NCBI RefSeq assembly: GCF_003284725.1
Contig: NZ_PGTO01000009.1
Location: 87,050 to 151,049 of the forward strand
Length of the DNA stretch: 64,000 bases
Direction of reading: 5' to 3'
Source of the DNA: Paramagnetospirillum kuznetsovii
GTDB lineage: Bacteria; Pseudomonadota; Alphaproteobacteria; Rhodospirillales; Magnetospirillaceae
The translations under genes were made by a program, and so were the position numbers. Position 1 is the first letter of the stretch. Each line of letters starts with the position of its first letter. The notes below the pieces were generated by a model, which saw nothing but the letters and a program-made list of their open reading frames with translations, was not told the DNA's origin and searched no databases. Shown in pieces: positions 1 through 10,040 of this stretch.

Positions 1-612
1 CTTGGCGTCCTTGTCCATCGCCTTGATCTCGGGCTGATGCTCGCAGGCGGGGTCCAGGACCAGTTCCACATAGGCGTCGCGGGTGCCGTGATTCGGGGCC
101 GGGCCGTAGACCAGGATCGGTTCCTTGGGCAGGGACGGATCCACGTCGCTCCAAGTCTTGTAGGGATTGGGGACCAGCTTGCCGCCGACGAGGACGTCCT
201 TGGCCGTGGCCTTGTACATCTGTTCACGGGTCAGGGTGAACTTGGGGCCGGACTTGGAGTTGATGAAGACGATGCCGTCGAAGCCGACGATCACCTCGGT
301 GATGGCGGTCACGCCGTTCTTGGCGCAGTTCTCGAACTCGGAGGCGGTGATGCGGCGCGACGCGTTGGTGATGTCGGGGAAGTTCTCGCCGACACCGGAA
401 CAGAACAGGCGCATGCCGCCGCCGGTGCCGGTGCTCTCGACCACCGGGGTCTTGAACTTGCCGCCCTTGCCGAAAGCCTCGGCGACGGCGGTGGAAAAGG
501 GATAGACGGTCGACGAACCGACGATGCGGATCTGGTCGCGGGCTTGGGCGGTGCCGGTGACGGCGACGGCGGCGAGCGCGACGGCGGCGACGGCCATGGT
601 CTTCCTGATCAT
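1..612 (-). CDS. pstS: Phosphate ABC transporter substrate-binding protein PstS (partial, C-terminus off the window)
   Basis: This is the periplasmic phosphate-binding protein of the high-affinity PstSCAB transporter. The first 204 codons are present and the frame runs off the left edge without a stop. An N-terminal signal peptide (MIRKTMAVAAVALAAVAV, ending near TAQA) precedes the family pattern IVGSSTVYPFSTAVAE. Further family segments are ESTGTGGGMRLFC, DITNASRRI and a late PAPNHGTRDAYV, which binds phosphate in the family. The sequence resembles the PstS subgroup of alphaproteobacteria. A Pho box lies about 80 bases upstream, so PhoB control under phosphate starvation is likely. The rest of the pst operon would lie to the left. 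Confidence 0.9.
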   Translation of the reverse strand, partial: MIRKTMAVAAVALAAVAVTGTAQARDQIRIVGSSTVYPFSTAVAEAFGKGGKFKTPVVESTGTGGGMRLFCSGVGENFPDITNASRRITASEFENCAKNGVTAITEVIVGFDGIVFINSKSGPKFTLTREQMYKATAKDVLVGGKLVPNPYKTWSDVDPSLPKEPILVYGPAPNHGTRDAYVELVLDPACEHQPEIKAMDKDAK

Positions 613-692
613 GAATCCTCCAGTGGAGCGTGCGAAGTGTCGGAAAAGCGAGTTTTCACTCGGGCACCATAACGGCGCTCGGTTACACCTCC

Positions 693-721
693 GCGACAGA
701 ATCATGAAGCTTTTGTGACAG
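693..721 (-). promoter_or_regulatory. Pho box (PhoB binding site) upstream of pstS
   Basis: On the minus strand three 7-base units, CTGTCAC, GCTTCAT and CTGTCGC, follow each other at exact 11-base periodicity with A/T-richer 4-base spacers (AAAA, GATT). This is the known PhoB pho-box architecture. It sits about 80 bases upstream of the pstS start and 3 bases past the stop of the neighbouring transporter gene. Regulation of pstS by PhoB is inferred. Confidence 0.75.
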
Positions 722-723
722 CG

Positions 724-1758
724 TCAGCGCTTGTGCCCGCCGAACAGTCCGTAACGCAGCAATACCGCCGTTATCAGCCCGACGACGCCGATGATGGCGC
801 CCGCGATCAGGGTGCCGTTCGGATTTTCCAGGCCGAAGGGAAGGGCACCGGTATTCATGCCGAAGAAGCCGGTGATGAAGGTCATGGGCAGCATCAGCAC
901 GGTGACGATGGACAAGACGAAGGTGTTGCGGTTGCCCTGTTCCGCCACCATGGCCGCCTGCTCTTCCTGCAAGATGGTGGCCCGCTGGCGGATTTCGTCC
1001 AGGTCTTCCAGATGGCGCACCAGACGGTCGTTGACCTCGCGCAGATGTTCCTTGGCCGCCTGATCCAGCCACGAGGCGTCGTCGTGACGCAGGCGATAAA
1101 GGGCATCGCGCTGGGGGGCCAGATAGCGGCGGAACTGGACCACATGGCGGCGGCTTTCGGCGATGTCGGCGCGCATGCTGGCGCCGCCCTCATTGGCGCC
1201 GATTCGGTCTTCCAGTTCGGTGAGCTCGTCCTCCAGGTCTTCCACCAGATCGCCCAGGTGATCGGTGACCTTCTCGGCGATGCGGGCCATCAGCCCGGCG
1301 GCGGTGCGCGGTCCCTTGCCGTTCATCATGGACAGGCGAAGGTCGCGCAGGGCGCTCAGATTATGGGTCTTGTCGCGCAGCGAGACGCAGCGCCCAGCCT
1401 CCATCCAGATATGAATGGGGACCAGTTCGGTGTCGATGCTGCCGTCTTCCTCGGGCTTTTGCTTGTTGACGCCGCGCAGCACCACCAGAAGGTTGTCGCC
1501 GACATCTTGCACCCGTGGTCGCGATTCCTCGGCCAGCAGCGCAAGCCCCACCAAGGGGTCGATGCCGGAATGGTCGCGCACCCAGGCCTGGGCCGTCGGA
1601 TCGTCGCGTTCCAGATGGACCCACAAGAAGCCGTCGGCGGGCTTCCACTTCTTGATTTCGGTCCAGGTGAGGTCCAGGAAACAGCCGTCCGCCGTCATCA
1701 GCATGGCGAACCGCAGTCCGGTTTCGATTCCCGCTTGAAGTTCCCGGTCGGCGACCAT
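724..1758 (-). CDS. zntB: ZntB/CorA-family divalent metal transporter
   Basis: This is an inner-membrane pentameric channel or transporter of the CorA superfamily with a predicted 344 residues. The long cytoplasmic N-terminal domain is rich in charged helices (for example DLVEDLEDELTELEDRI). Two C-terminal transmembrane helices follow, and the first ends in the signature GMN within FGMNTGALPFG. The ZntB subgroup (zinc) usually has GMNxGG/GMNTGG-like loops, so ZntB fits better than a magnesium CorA. An in-frame GTG at 1791 overlaps the upstream PIN gene. I chose the ATG at 1758 because GAGGGG lies 8 bases upstream. It is probably co-transcribed with the PIN-domain gene. The substrate is inferred. 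Confidence 0.85.
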   Translation of the reverse strand: MVADRELQAGIETGLRFAMLMTADGCFLDLTWTEIKKWKPADGFLWVHLERDDPTAQAWVRDHSGIDPLVGLALLAEESRPRVQDVGDNLLVVLRGVNKQKPEEDGSIDTELVPIHIWMEAGRCVSLRDKTHNLSALRDLRLSMMNGKGPRTAAGLMARIAEKVTDHLGDLVEDLEDELTELEDRIGANEGGASMRADIAESRRHVVQFRRYLAPQRDALYRLRHDDASWLDQAAKEHLREVNDRLVRHLEDLDEIRQRATILQEEQAAMVAEQGNRNTFVLSIVTVLMLPMTFITGFFGMNTGALPFGLENPNGTLIAGAIIGVVGLITAVLLRYGLFGGHKR

Positions 1759-1787
1759 GGCGTTTCCCCTCTGAACTAAAACGGCCA

Positions 1788-2261
1788 TCACAGGATATTA
1801 AGGCGCTCACGATGATGGTTGAAGTTTTCAACCTTGTAACCGCTTCTGGCGGCAGCCTCATAAAGGGCCGCATCGACGGTCAGGAGAATATTCGAAGTTG
1901 ATGCCAAGCAGAGCAGTATGGAGTCTGTCAATCCCAGCCTGACAAATTCATCGCGTTCGGCGGCCATCCGACTTGCAAGATACATTTCGTCTCGGGCCGA
2001 GAGCAACTGGCGGAAAAAAGCCCATATGCGGGATCGGGCAGGCTCGCCAATATGGTCGATGAGGTTCGATGTTTCCGTCAGGGTGTTTGGTGTCAACATG
2101 ACTGATGATGCCGCTTTGATGAACTCGCAAAGCAGATCGAACGCCTCGGGTGAGTATGCCCGAAGGCGTTTGTGCTTGTTGATGTATGAGCGGGAGGTCG
2201 CGCCGACGACGTAGAGCAGGAGCAGGTTTGAATCAAGGATCAAAGCCCGCGAACCGGTCAT
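1788..2261 (-). CDS. PIN-domain protein
   Basis: This 157-residue protein has the PIN ribonuclease pattern. It shows an N-terminal acidic residue in LILDSNLLLLYV, a Glu in TLTETSNLID, and late acidic residues in GLTDSILL and LTVDAALYE, so the acidic metal-binding set looks intact. PIN proteins are often VapC-like toxins. Length and layout fit a single-domain member. Its start overlaps the stop of the 93-residue gene upstream by 4 bases, and its stop touches the possible GTG start of zntB. The partner does not look like a classical VapB antitoxin, so a toxin role is not established. Confidence 0.75.
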   Translation of the reverse strand: MTGSRALILDSNLLLLYVVGATSRSYINKHKRLRAYSPEAFDLLCEFIKAASSVMLTPNTLTETSNLIDHIGEPARSRIWAFFRQLLSARDEMYLASRMAAERDEFVRLGLTDSILLCLASTSNILLTVDAALYEAAARSGYKVENFNHHRERLNIL

Positions 2262-2539
2262 TCCGTGAGTCTGTTCTTGATGGATAGGGGCTCGCCGGTC
2301 TGATCCGATATGCTGACGACCTTATAGTCCTTGCGGGAGGGAAGCCTCAGAGTCCGTTCCATTGCTTCGAATGCGGATACGGGCTTGTCGTCATGACGAA
2401 AAAAACCAACGGTCACACTCCAGGCGTTATGCGACTCATCGAATTCTATCTCTTCCAGAGTCGGGGCGGTGATGCCTTCCCCTGAAAAAATCTCGGCCAC
2501 ATAGCTCTTTGCCGTCGAAACAGCCTGCTTGACGTCCAT
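2258..2539 (-). CDS. Small conserved-type hypothetical protein, partner of the PIN gene
   Basis: This protein has 93 residues starting MDVKQAVSTAKSYV. A longer open frame exists, but AGGAGG sits 5 bases upstream of the ATG at 2539 and fixes the start. The C-terminal half (AWSVTVGFFR, then DYKVVSISDQTGEPLSIKNR) looks like a beta-rich, PepSY-like strand pattern with no DNA-binding motif. I do not recognise the family. The stop overlaps the PIN gene start by 4 bases, so the two are translated together. Confidence 0.7.
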   Translation of the reverse strand: MDVKQAVSTAKSYVAEIFSGEGITAPTLEEIEFDESHNAWSVTVGFFRHDDKPVSAFEAMERTLRLPSRKDYKVVSISDQTGEPLSIKNRLTE

Positions 2540-2549
2540 GACAGCCTCC

Positions 2550-3206
2550 TTATGCCGCCGCCTTCGATCCCCGAATGGCTGCGATATTAGCAGCATAATC
2601 ATTGGTCTTGAAGACGGCGGAGCCCGCCACCAGAACATTGGCGCCCGCCGCGATCACCTTGTGGGCGTTGTCGGCGGTGACGCCGCCGTCCACTTCCAGG
2701 TCGATGGGGCGGCGGCCGATCATGGTCTTGATGCGGGCGATCTTGTCCAACTGCGCCTCGATGAAGCTCTGGCCGCCGAAGCCGGGATTGACGCTCATCA
2801 CCAGGACGAGGTCGAGCTTGTCCATCACGTATTCGATGACGCTTTCCGGCGTCGCCGGATTAAGGGACACCCCCGCCTTCTTGCCCAGCGAGCGAATCAG
2901 CTGGAGCGAACGGTCCAGATGCTTGTCGGCCTCGGCATGGACCACGATGATGTCGGCGCCCGCCTTGGCATAGTCCTCGATATAGGGCTGGGCCGGATCG
3001 ATCATCAGATGGACGTCGAAGACCTTGGTGGTGTAGGGGCGCACCGCCTTGATGATGGCGGGGCCGAAGGTCAGGTTGGGAACGAAATGGCCGTCCATGA
3101 CGTCGATATGGACCCAGTCGCATCCGGCGTCGTCGATGGCTTTGACTTCCTCGCCCAGACGGGCGAAATCGGCGGACAGGATGGAAGGGGCGATCTTGAC
3201 GGTCAT
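2550..3206 (-). CDS. rpe: Ribulose-phosphate 3-epimerase
   Basis: This cytoplasmic TIM-barrel enzyme interconverts ribulose 5-phosphate and xylulose 5-phosphate. The 218-residue length is normal for the family. Signatures visible in order are [34 protein letters not shown] (metal-binding His and Asp), [17 protein letters not shown] and DLEVDGGVT. The ATG at 3206 is preferred over the upstream in-frame ATG at 3236, because family members begin at this point and the extra residues come from repeat DNA. It lies downstream of fba and tkt on the same strand, which groups three enzymes of the pentose-phosphate and Calvin pathways. Confidence 0.95.
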   Translation of the reverse strand: MTVKIAPSILSADFARLGEEVKAIDDAGCDWVHIDVMDGHFVPNLTFGPAIIKAVRPYTTKVFDVHLMIDPAQPYIEDYAKAGADIIVVHAEADKHLDRSLQLIRSLGKKAGVSLNPATPESVIEYVMDKLDLVLVMSVNPGFGGQSFIEAQLDKIARIKTMIGRRPIDLEVDGGVTADNAHKVIAAGANVLVAGSAVFKTNDYAANIAAIRGSKAAA

Positions 3207-3222
3207 GGACGGCTCTTTCGCT

Positions 3223-3322
3223 GTCCCCCACCCCAACCCCTCCCTTTGATGGGGAGGGGCTAGGACGGAAGGGCGGGTTTCAGTCCCCCCTCCCCTTGAT
3301 GGGGAGGGGTAGGGGTGGGGTG
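3223..3322. repeat. G/C-rich palindromic intergenic repeat between fba and rpe
   Basis: Two copies of a short inverted unit (TCCC-N-TTGATGGGGAGGGG type) occur here and are flanked by CCCCACCCC and GGGGTGGGG. The whole interval can fold into stem-loops. Similar CCCTCTCCC-type palindromes recur at 6613, 36893 and 37797. It is non-coding and may act as an intra-operon mRNA structure. Confidence 0.6.
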
Positions 3323-3327
3323 ACCTG

Positions 3328-4392
3328 CTACTGCACCTTGGGGGCCAATTCGCCCTTGGCGTAGCGGTTGCTCATATCCTCAAGGTTGACCACCTTGATC
3401 TTCGAGGCCTTGCCGGCGGTGCCGAAGGCTTCGTAGCGGGCCTTGCAGATGTCGCTCATGCCCTTGATGGTCAGCTTCAGATAGTCGCGGGGGTCGAACT
3501 TCTTGGGCTCGTCCTTGAAGAACTTGCGGATGGAGCCGGTGGACGCCATGCGCAGATCGGTGTCGATATTGATCTTGCGCACGCCGTGCTTGATGCCCTC
3601 GACGATTTCCTCGACCGGCACGCCATAGGTCTTGCCCAGGTCGCCGCCGTGGTCGTTGATGATCTTCAGCCAGTCCTGCGGCACCGAACTGGAACCATGC
3701 ATGACAAGGTGCGTGTTGGGGATGCGGGCGTGGATTTCCTTGATGCGCTTGATGGCCAGCACTTCGCCCGTCGGCGGACGGGTGAACTTGTAGGCGCCGT
3801 GGCTGGTGCCGATGGCGATGGCCAGGGCATCCACCTGGGTCAGCTTGACGAATTCGGCGGCCTCGTTGGGGTCGGTCAGCAGCTGGGAATGGTCCAGCTT
3901 GCCTTCGGCGCCGACGCCGTCTTCCTCGCCGGCCATGCCGCTTTCCAGCGAGCCGAGACAGCCCAGTTCGCCCTCCACCGAGACACCGCAGGCATGGGCG
4001 ATGTCGACCACCCGCTTGGTGACGTCCACATTGTAGTCCCAGCTGGCCGGGGTCTTGCCGTCTTCCCTGAGCGAGCCGTCCATCATGACCGAGGAGAAAC
4101 CCGACTGGATGGCGCGCACATTGATGGCGGGCGAGGTGCCGTGATCTTGGTGCATGCAGACCGGGATATTGGGATAGGACTCGATGGCGGCCAGGATGAG
4201 GTGGCGCAGGAAGGCTTCGCCGGCATATTTGCGGGCACCGGCCGAGGCCTGGAGAATGACCGGGGCATCACAGGCCGAGGCGGCCTCCATGATGGCCTTG
4301 ACCTGCTCCATGTTGTTCACGTTGAACGCGGGGATGCCGTAGCTGTTCTCGGCCGCGTGGTCGAGAAGCTGGCGCATCGAAACGAGAGGCAT
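3328..4392 (-). CDS. fba: Class II fructose-bisphosphate aldolase
   Basis: This Zn-dependent aldolase cleaves or forms fructose 1,6-bisphosphate, and in the Calvin cycle also sedoheptulose 1,7-bisphosphate. It has 354 residues of the class II long (CbbA-like) type. The metal-site sequence [10 protein letters not shown] is present, followed by [39 protein letters not shown] and [13 protein letters not shown] lies about 9 bases upstream of the ATG. The neighbours tkt (40 bases upstream) and rpe (downstream) suggest an operon for sugar-phosphate rearrangement. Confidence 0.95.
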   Translation of the reverse strand: MPLVSMRQLLDHAAENSYGIPAFNVNNMEQVKAIMEAASACDAPVILQASAGARKYAGEAFLRHLILAAIESYPNIPVCMHQDHGTSPAINVRAIQSGFSSVMMDGSLREDGKTPASWDYNVDVTKRVVDIAHACGVSVEGELGCLGSLESGMAGEEDGVGAEGKLDHSQLLTDPNEAAEFVKLTQVDALAIAIGTSHGAYKFTRPPTGEVLAIKRIKEIHARIPNTHLVMHGSSSVPQDWLKIINDHGGDLGKTYGVPVEEIVEGIKHGVRKINIDTDLRMASTGSIRKFFKDEPKKFDPRDYLKLTIKGMSDICKARYEAFGTAGKASKIKVVNLEDMSNRYAKGELAPKVQ

Positions 4393-4432
4393 CTATATCA
4401 CTCCTTCCTGGCGTTTTCGCGGGCGGGGCGTC

Positions 4433-6409
4433 TTAGAGGCGCGCCATGGCCGCGTCGGCCACCGCACTCGCGGTGATGCCGAAATGCTCGTACAGTTTTT
4501 CGGCGGGGGCGGAAGCGCCGAACCCGGTCATGCCGATAATGGCTCCATTATCGCCGACCCAGCGCTCCCAGCCGAAGATCCCCAGCGCCTCGACGGCGAC
4601 GCGGACGGTGCCTTCACCCAGTACGGCAGCACGATACTCCTTTGGTTGACGCTCGAATAGCTCCCAGCACGGCATGGAGATCACGGCGGCGTTGATTCCC
4701 TTGTCGGCCAGCAGCTTCTGGGCGTCCATGGCAAGGCTGACCTCGGAGCCGGTGGCCAGCAGGGTGACCTGTCGCTTGCCCTTTGCTTCGGCCAGCACAT
4801 AGGCGCCGCGCGCGGTCAGGTTGTCTTCGGTATGGCTGGTGCGCAGCGTCGGCAGATTCTGGCGCGACAGGGCCATGACCGACGGGCCGGTGGTGTTTTC
4901 CAAGGCGGCCTCGTAGGCCTCCATGGTCTCCACCGGATCGCAGGGACGGAACACCAGGACATTGGGGGTGGCGCGCAATGCCGCGACGGTCTCGATGGGC
5001 TGGTGGGTGGGGCCGTCCTCGCCGAGACCGATGGAATCGTGGGTCAGCACATAGATCACCCGCTGATCCATCATGGCGCTCATGCGCAGCGCAGGCCACA
5101 GGTAATTGGCGAAGATCAGGAAGGTGCCGCCATAGGGGATGAAGCCGCCATGCAGGGCGAGGCCGTTCATCACGGCGGCCATGCCGTGCTCGCGCACGCC
5201 GTAATGGATATAGCGGCCCGAGAAGTCCGAGGGCGTCACAGACTTGGTGGATTTGGTGATGGTCAGGTTGGAATGGGTCAGGTCGGCCGAACCACCGATC
5301 ATTTCCGGAATGGCGGCGGTCAGGGCCTCCAGCACTTCCTGGCTGGATTTGCGGGTGGCCCATTTGGGAGCCTCGGCCGCGACCTTCTTCTTGAAGTCGG
5401 AAACCGTCTGTTTCCAGGATTCCGGCAGCTTGCCTGCATTGGTGCGCTCGAATTCCGCCTTGGCGGGATGGGCGGCCAGACGCGACTGCCAGGCAGCGCG
5501 CTCGGCGCCGCCACGAGACCCGGCTTCGCGCCAGGCATTCAGCACATGGGCGGGAATCTCGAACGGCGCATGGGGCCAGTTCAGCTTGGCCCGCGCGCCA
5601 GCGATTTCCTCGGCGCCCAGCGGGGCGCCGTGGGTCTTCTCGCTGCCCGCCTTGGTGGGGGCGCCATAGCCGATGACGGTCTTGCAGGCGATCAGGCTGG
5701 GGCGGGGGGATTTGCGGGCGGCGGTGATGGCGGCGGCGACGGCTTCGGCGTCGTGGCCGTCGACCCGGCAGACATTCCAGTTGGAGGCCTGGAAGCGGGC
5801 CAACTGGTCGTCGGACACCGAGACGGCGGTGTCGCCGTCGATGCAGATATGGTTATCGTCCCACAGTACGATCAGCTTTTCCAGCCCCCAGTGACCGGCC
5901 ATGGAGATGGCCTCCTGGCTGATGCCCTCCATCAGGCAGCCGTCACCGGCGATGACATAGGTGTAGTGGTCGACCACCTCCTTGCCGTAGCGCGCCGCCT
6001 GCATCTTCTCGGCCAGGGCGAAGCCCACGGCGTTGGTGATGCCCTGGCCCAGCGGGCCGGTGGTGGTGTCGGCGATGGCGACATGGCCGAATTCCGGGTG
6101 ACCGGCGGTGCGATAGCCCATCTGGCGGAAATTCTTGATCTGCTCGATGTCCAGATCCTCGAACCCGGCCAGATAGCCCAGGGAATACAGCAGCATGGAG
6201 CCGTGACCGGCCGACAGCACGAAGCGGTCGCGATCGGCCCATTTTGGCGCCTTGGCGTCGAATTTCAGGAAGCGGGAAAACAGCACGGTGGCCACGTCGG
6301 CCATGCCCATGGGCATGCCGGGATGGCCCGACTTGGCCTTCTCGATGGCGTCCATGGACAGGAAGCGGATGGCATTCGCCATTTCGGCGTGGGTGGCCTG
6401 AGCGGTCAT
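4433..6409 (-). CDS. tkt: Transketolase
   Basis: This thiamine-diphosphate enzyme transfers two-carbon units between sugar phosphates. At 658 residues it is full length. Visible motifs include the N-terminal substrate loop SGHPGMPMGMAD, the ThDP/metal site GDGCLMEGISQEA and the pyrimidine-domain segment YGVREHGMAAVMNG. GLGEDGPTHQPIE and the C-terminal regulatory domain follow. AAGGA lies 7 bases before the ATG. It is the first gene of a tkt-fba-rpe run. A long open frame on the opposite strand is a shadow caused by GC-rich codon use. Confidence 0.96.
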   Translation of the reverse strand: MTAQATHAEMANAIRFLSMDAIEKAKSGHPGMPMGMADVATVLFSRFLKFDAKAPKWADRDRFVLSAGHGSMLLYSLGYLAGFEDLDIEQIKNFRQMGYRTAGHPEFGHVAIADTTTGPLGQGITNAVGFALAEKMQAARYGKEVVDHYTYVIAGDGCLMEGISQEAISMAGHWGLEKLIVLWDDNHICIDGDTAVSVSDDQLARFQASNWNVCRVDGHDAEAVAAAITAARKSPRPSLIACKTVIGYGAPTKAGSEKTHGAPLGAEEIAGARAKLNWPHAPFEIPAHVLNAWREAGSRGGAERAAWQSRLAAHPAKAEFERTNAGKLPESWKQTVSDFKKKVAAEAPKWATRKSSQEVLEALTAAIPEMIGGSADLTHSNLTITKSTKSVTPSDFSGRYIHYGVREHGMAAVMNGLALHGGFIPYGGTFLIFANYLWPALRMSAMMDQRVIYVLTHDSIGLGEDGPTHQPIETVAALRATPNVLVFRPCDPVETMEAYEAALENTTGPSVMALSRQNLPTLRTSHTEDNLTARGAYVLAEAKGKRQVTLLATGSEVSLAMDAQKLLADKGINAAVISMPCWELFERQPKEYRAAVLGEGTVRVAVEALGIFGWERWVGDNGAIIGMTGFGASAPAEKLYEHFGITASAVADAAMARL

Positions 6410-6612
6410 CGAGTGGTCCTTAGGGCTTGTGGGACGAAGCAGCGGGCAAAGCAGTGGTGTTCAGCCATTTGGGCGGCGTTTGGGTGGTGCACCGATGAGG
6501 AAAACATCTCAACGACGACAGCCTCCCGAAGCCGACCTGTTTTTCGCCGATACTGGCGGTCCGGGTCAAGCGAAGGAACACCCTGGGGGAGGTGATTGCG
6601 AAATCTTGTGGA

Positions 6613-6656
6613 TGGGGGTGTCCCCACCCGGATGGGGTGGGGCAGGGTAGCGGTGG
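6613..6656. repeat. G/C-rich palindromic repeat upstream of tkt
   Basis: GGGGGTGTCCCCACCC and GGATGGGGTGGGG form short inverted pairs in the roughly 300-base divergent region between tkt and the flagellin-like gene. They resemble the repeat at 3223-3322. The remainder of the 6410-6705 gap shows only the promoter-like sequence at 6664. Confidence 0.4.
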
Positions 6657-6663
6657 GGAGTCA

Positions 6664-6692
6664 TTTACAAAGTGATGGATTAGGGTTAAATT
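6664..6692 (+). promoter_or_regulatory. Candidate sigma-70-type promoter for the flagellin-like gene
   Basis: TTTACA (5 of 6 matches to TTGACA) and TAAATT (4 of 6 to TATAAT) are separated by 17 bases in an AT-rich island. The predicted start would be near 6699, about 20 bases before the chosen start codon. Confidence 0.4.
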
Positions 6693-6720
6693 AACACTAT
6701 GTCGAATGGGGTATCTGACT

Positions 6721-7527
6721 ATGGTCGAGATTGTCAGTTTCGAAGCGAAGTTCGCCGCTAACCAAGCCGCAAATCAGGCGCAGGACGCCGAGCGGATCAG
6801 GCAGCGCGACGAACTCAGCGCCAAGGCGTTCAAGGAGAGCACCGATAAGGTCGCGGCCAGCTCGGCGCAGGCGTCGAAGGCTACTGTCGTTAACGGCAAG
6901 GACGGGGCTGCCGCCGTCAGCAAGGCCCTGGATAGTTCCACCCAGATATTCGCCAAGTTGAGCGACTTGCGAGCCGAGATCGCGGACGCCACCAAGTCCG
7001 GTGCCAGCCTGACCGAGGCTCAGACCAAGGAGCTTAACGCCAAGATCGCCGCCGTGGCGGTAGAGGTGGACAAGCTGGTCGCCAAGGCCAAGGTCGGCGA
7101 CACCAATCTGCTGGAAAAGAATCCGGGCGGCGTCACCGTCGTGTCGGAAACTGGCGGCAAGATCAACATCGCCGGTCAGGATTCCGGCAGCAAGGCCTTG
7201 GGGCTGGCCGATCTCAAGATCACGGACGACGCTTCGCTGCGTCAGGCGACCGCCGCGATCGCGAAGGCCACCGGCAAAGCCGAGCTTTCGGTGTTTCGCC
7301 TGCAAACCGCCGATGGCGTGACCGGAACACCTGCCCCGGTTAACGCCGGGATCGCCGCGTTCGACAAGATTCGCGCCAATTCAAGCACTGCTCCGGCCGC
7401 TGGATCGGTGTCGGATTCGGTGGCGAAAGCGCTGGCCAATCAGTCGGCTGCATTGGCGATCAATTACAGCGGTTCGGGCAGCCTCAATTCGGCTTCGGTC
7501 GGTAGTGTCGTCAATCTGTTCGCCTGA
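6721..7527 (+). CDS. Flagellin-like helical protein of unknown function
   Basis: This 268-residue protein has no signal peptide or cysteine. The first 50 residues are polar helix rich in Ala, Gln and charged residues. Residues about 60-170 resemble the flagellin D1 region: a helix (IFAKLSDLRAEIADA), a tract comparable to the start of fng-nLL in flagellins (KVGDTNLLEKN), then GGKINIAGQDSG and an Ala-rich helix. The protein ends in SVVNLFA. An in-frame ATG at 6706 lacks a ribosome-binding site. The ATG at 6721 has GGGG 9 bases upstream. The resemblance is by pattern only. It could be a minor filament-like or secreted protein. The next gene has a FlaG-like segment. Confidence 0.6.
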   Translation: MVEIVSFEAKFAANQAANQAQDAERIRQRDELSAKAFKESTDKVAASSAQASKATVVNGKDGAAAVSKALDSSTQIFAKLSDLRAEIADATKSGASLTEAQTKELNAKIAAVAVEVDKLVAKAKVGDTNLLEKNPGGVTVVSETGGKINIAGQDSGSKALGLADLKITDDASLRQATAAIAKATGKAELSVFRLQTADGVTGTPAPVNAGIAAFDKIRANSSTAPAAGSVSDSVAKALANQSAALAINYSGSGSLNSASVGSVVNLFA

Positions 7528-7569
7528 CGCGACGGCCTTATACCACCAAGCACAGGAACGGCGCGTTCC

Positions 7570-7935
7570 ATGGATATCGTCGGCGTCTCCAGATCGGATG
7601 TTTTTTCTTCGACAACCACATCGCTGTCGTCGTCGCGGGAGAGCGCGTCCGCGTCCAATACGACGACATCCACCGCCACCGAGGTGTACTACTCCAGTCC
7701 GGTATTCAGGCAGGATGCGCTGACAGGGGCGTTGATCGAGGTCTGGCGCAATACAACGACCGGCGAGCAGATCAGCCAGTCACCAAGCCGCGCCGCCCTC
7801 CTTTACGGCAAGACTCAGGATCGGGGCGCGACCGAAGCGCAATCGACCGGGTCAAGCAACGGGCCAAGCACTGCGGCAAACTCCCAGTCGCGTTCCGGGT
7901 ATTCGTCCGGTTCGACGGTGTCGCTGCTGGCGTGA
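7570..7935 (+). CDS. Ser/Thr-rich small protein with FlaG-like segment
   Basis: This protein has 121 residues. It is very rich in Ser and Thr at the N-terminus (residues 10-45) and C-terminus, so it is probably disordered. The central part, SSPVFRQDALTGALIEVWRN then TTGEQISQSPS, follows the FlaG plan of a strand, a turn at TG and TGE-x-I-x-Q-x-P. It ends STVSLLA, like the SVVNLFA end of the neighbour. It lies 42 bases downstream of the flagellin-like gene on the same strand. Function is unknown. Confidence 0.6.
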   Translation: MDIVGVSRSDVFSSTTTSLSSSRESASASNTTTSTATEVYYSSPVFRQDALTGALIEVWRNTTTGEQISQSPSRAALLYGKTQDRGATEAQSTGSSNGPSTAANSQSRSGYSSGSTVSLLA

Positions 7936-7968
7936 TCACGAAGGCCGCCGCCCTCAAACCATCCGGCT

Positions 7969-8208
7969 TTAGGAAAACGCCTTGAAGGCGATCAGGGTGA
8001 AGGTGTCCTTCACGCCGGGCAGCAACTGGATGTGATCGACCACGAACTGGCCGATATCGACGTCGCCGTCCAGATAGCATTTCAGCATCAGGTCGTATTG
8101 GCCGGAAATGGAATGGACTTCGGATACCTGTTCGATGTCCACCGCTTCGTCGGCGACCTGATACGAACGGCCCAGCTCGCATTTCACCATGACGAAGATG
8201 GTCTGCAT
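7969..8208 (-). CDS. Stand-alone Lrp/AsnC ligand-binding (RAM) domain protein
   Basis: This 79-residue protein consists only of the alpha-beta sandwich ligand domain of AsnC/Lrp regulators. The pattern FVMVKCELGRSYQVADEAVD, then EVHSISGQYDLMLKC, then LPGVKDTFTLIAFK is typical. There is no helix-turn-helix. Such proteins form ring oligomers and bind amino acids in other organisms. GAGGAC lies about 9 bases upstream of the ATG, and only 3 bases separate it from the stop of the helicase gene upstream. It probably shares the helicase transcript. Confidence 0.85.
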   Translation of the reverse strand: MQTIFVMVKCELGRSYQVADEAVDIEQVSEVHSISGQYDLMLKCYLDGDVDIGQFVVDHIQLLPGVKDTFTLIAFKAFS

Positions 8209-8211
8209 GGC

Positions 8212-9912
<1,701 letters not shown>

Positions 9913-10040
9913 GTGCGGCCGGATAATAGGGATTCGTGCGCCTAAGTCAACTCGGAACGGCTGAAAGGGACCGCGAGACCGTGCGTGCGTGCATTTGCCG
10001 ACCCTGTTACAGTTTTATTGTCGAATTCGAGGAGACATCC

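Noticed and set aside
4832..6595. 587-codon open frame antisense to transketolase
   Set aside because: The opposite strand encodes complete transketolase with all motifs. The antisense frame is Gly/His/Gln-rich, a usual shadow of GC-rich codon bias.
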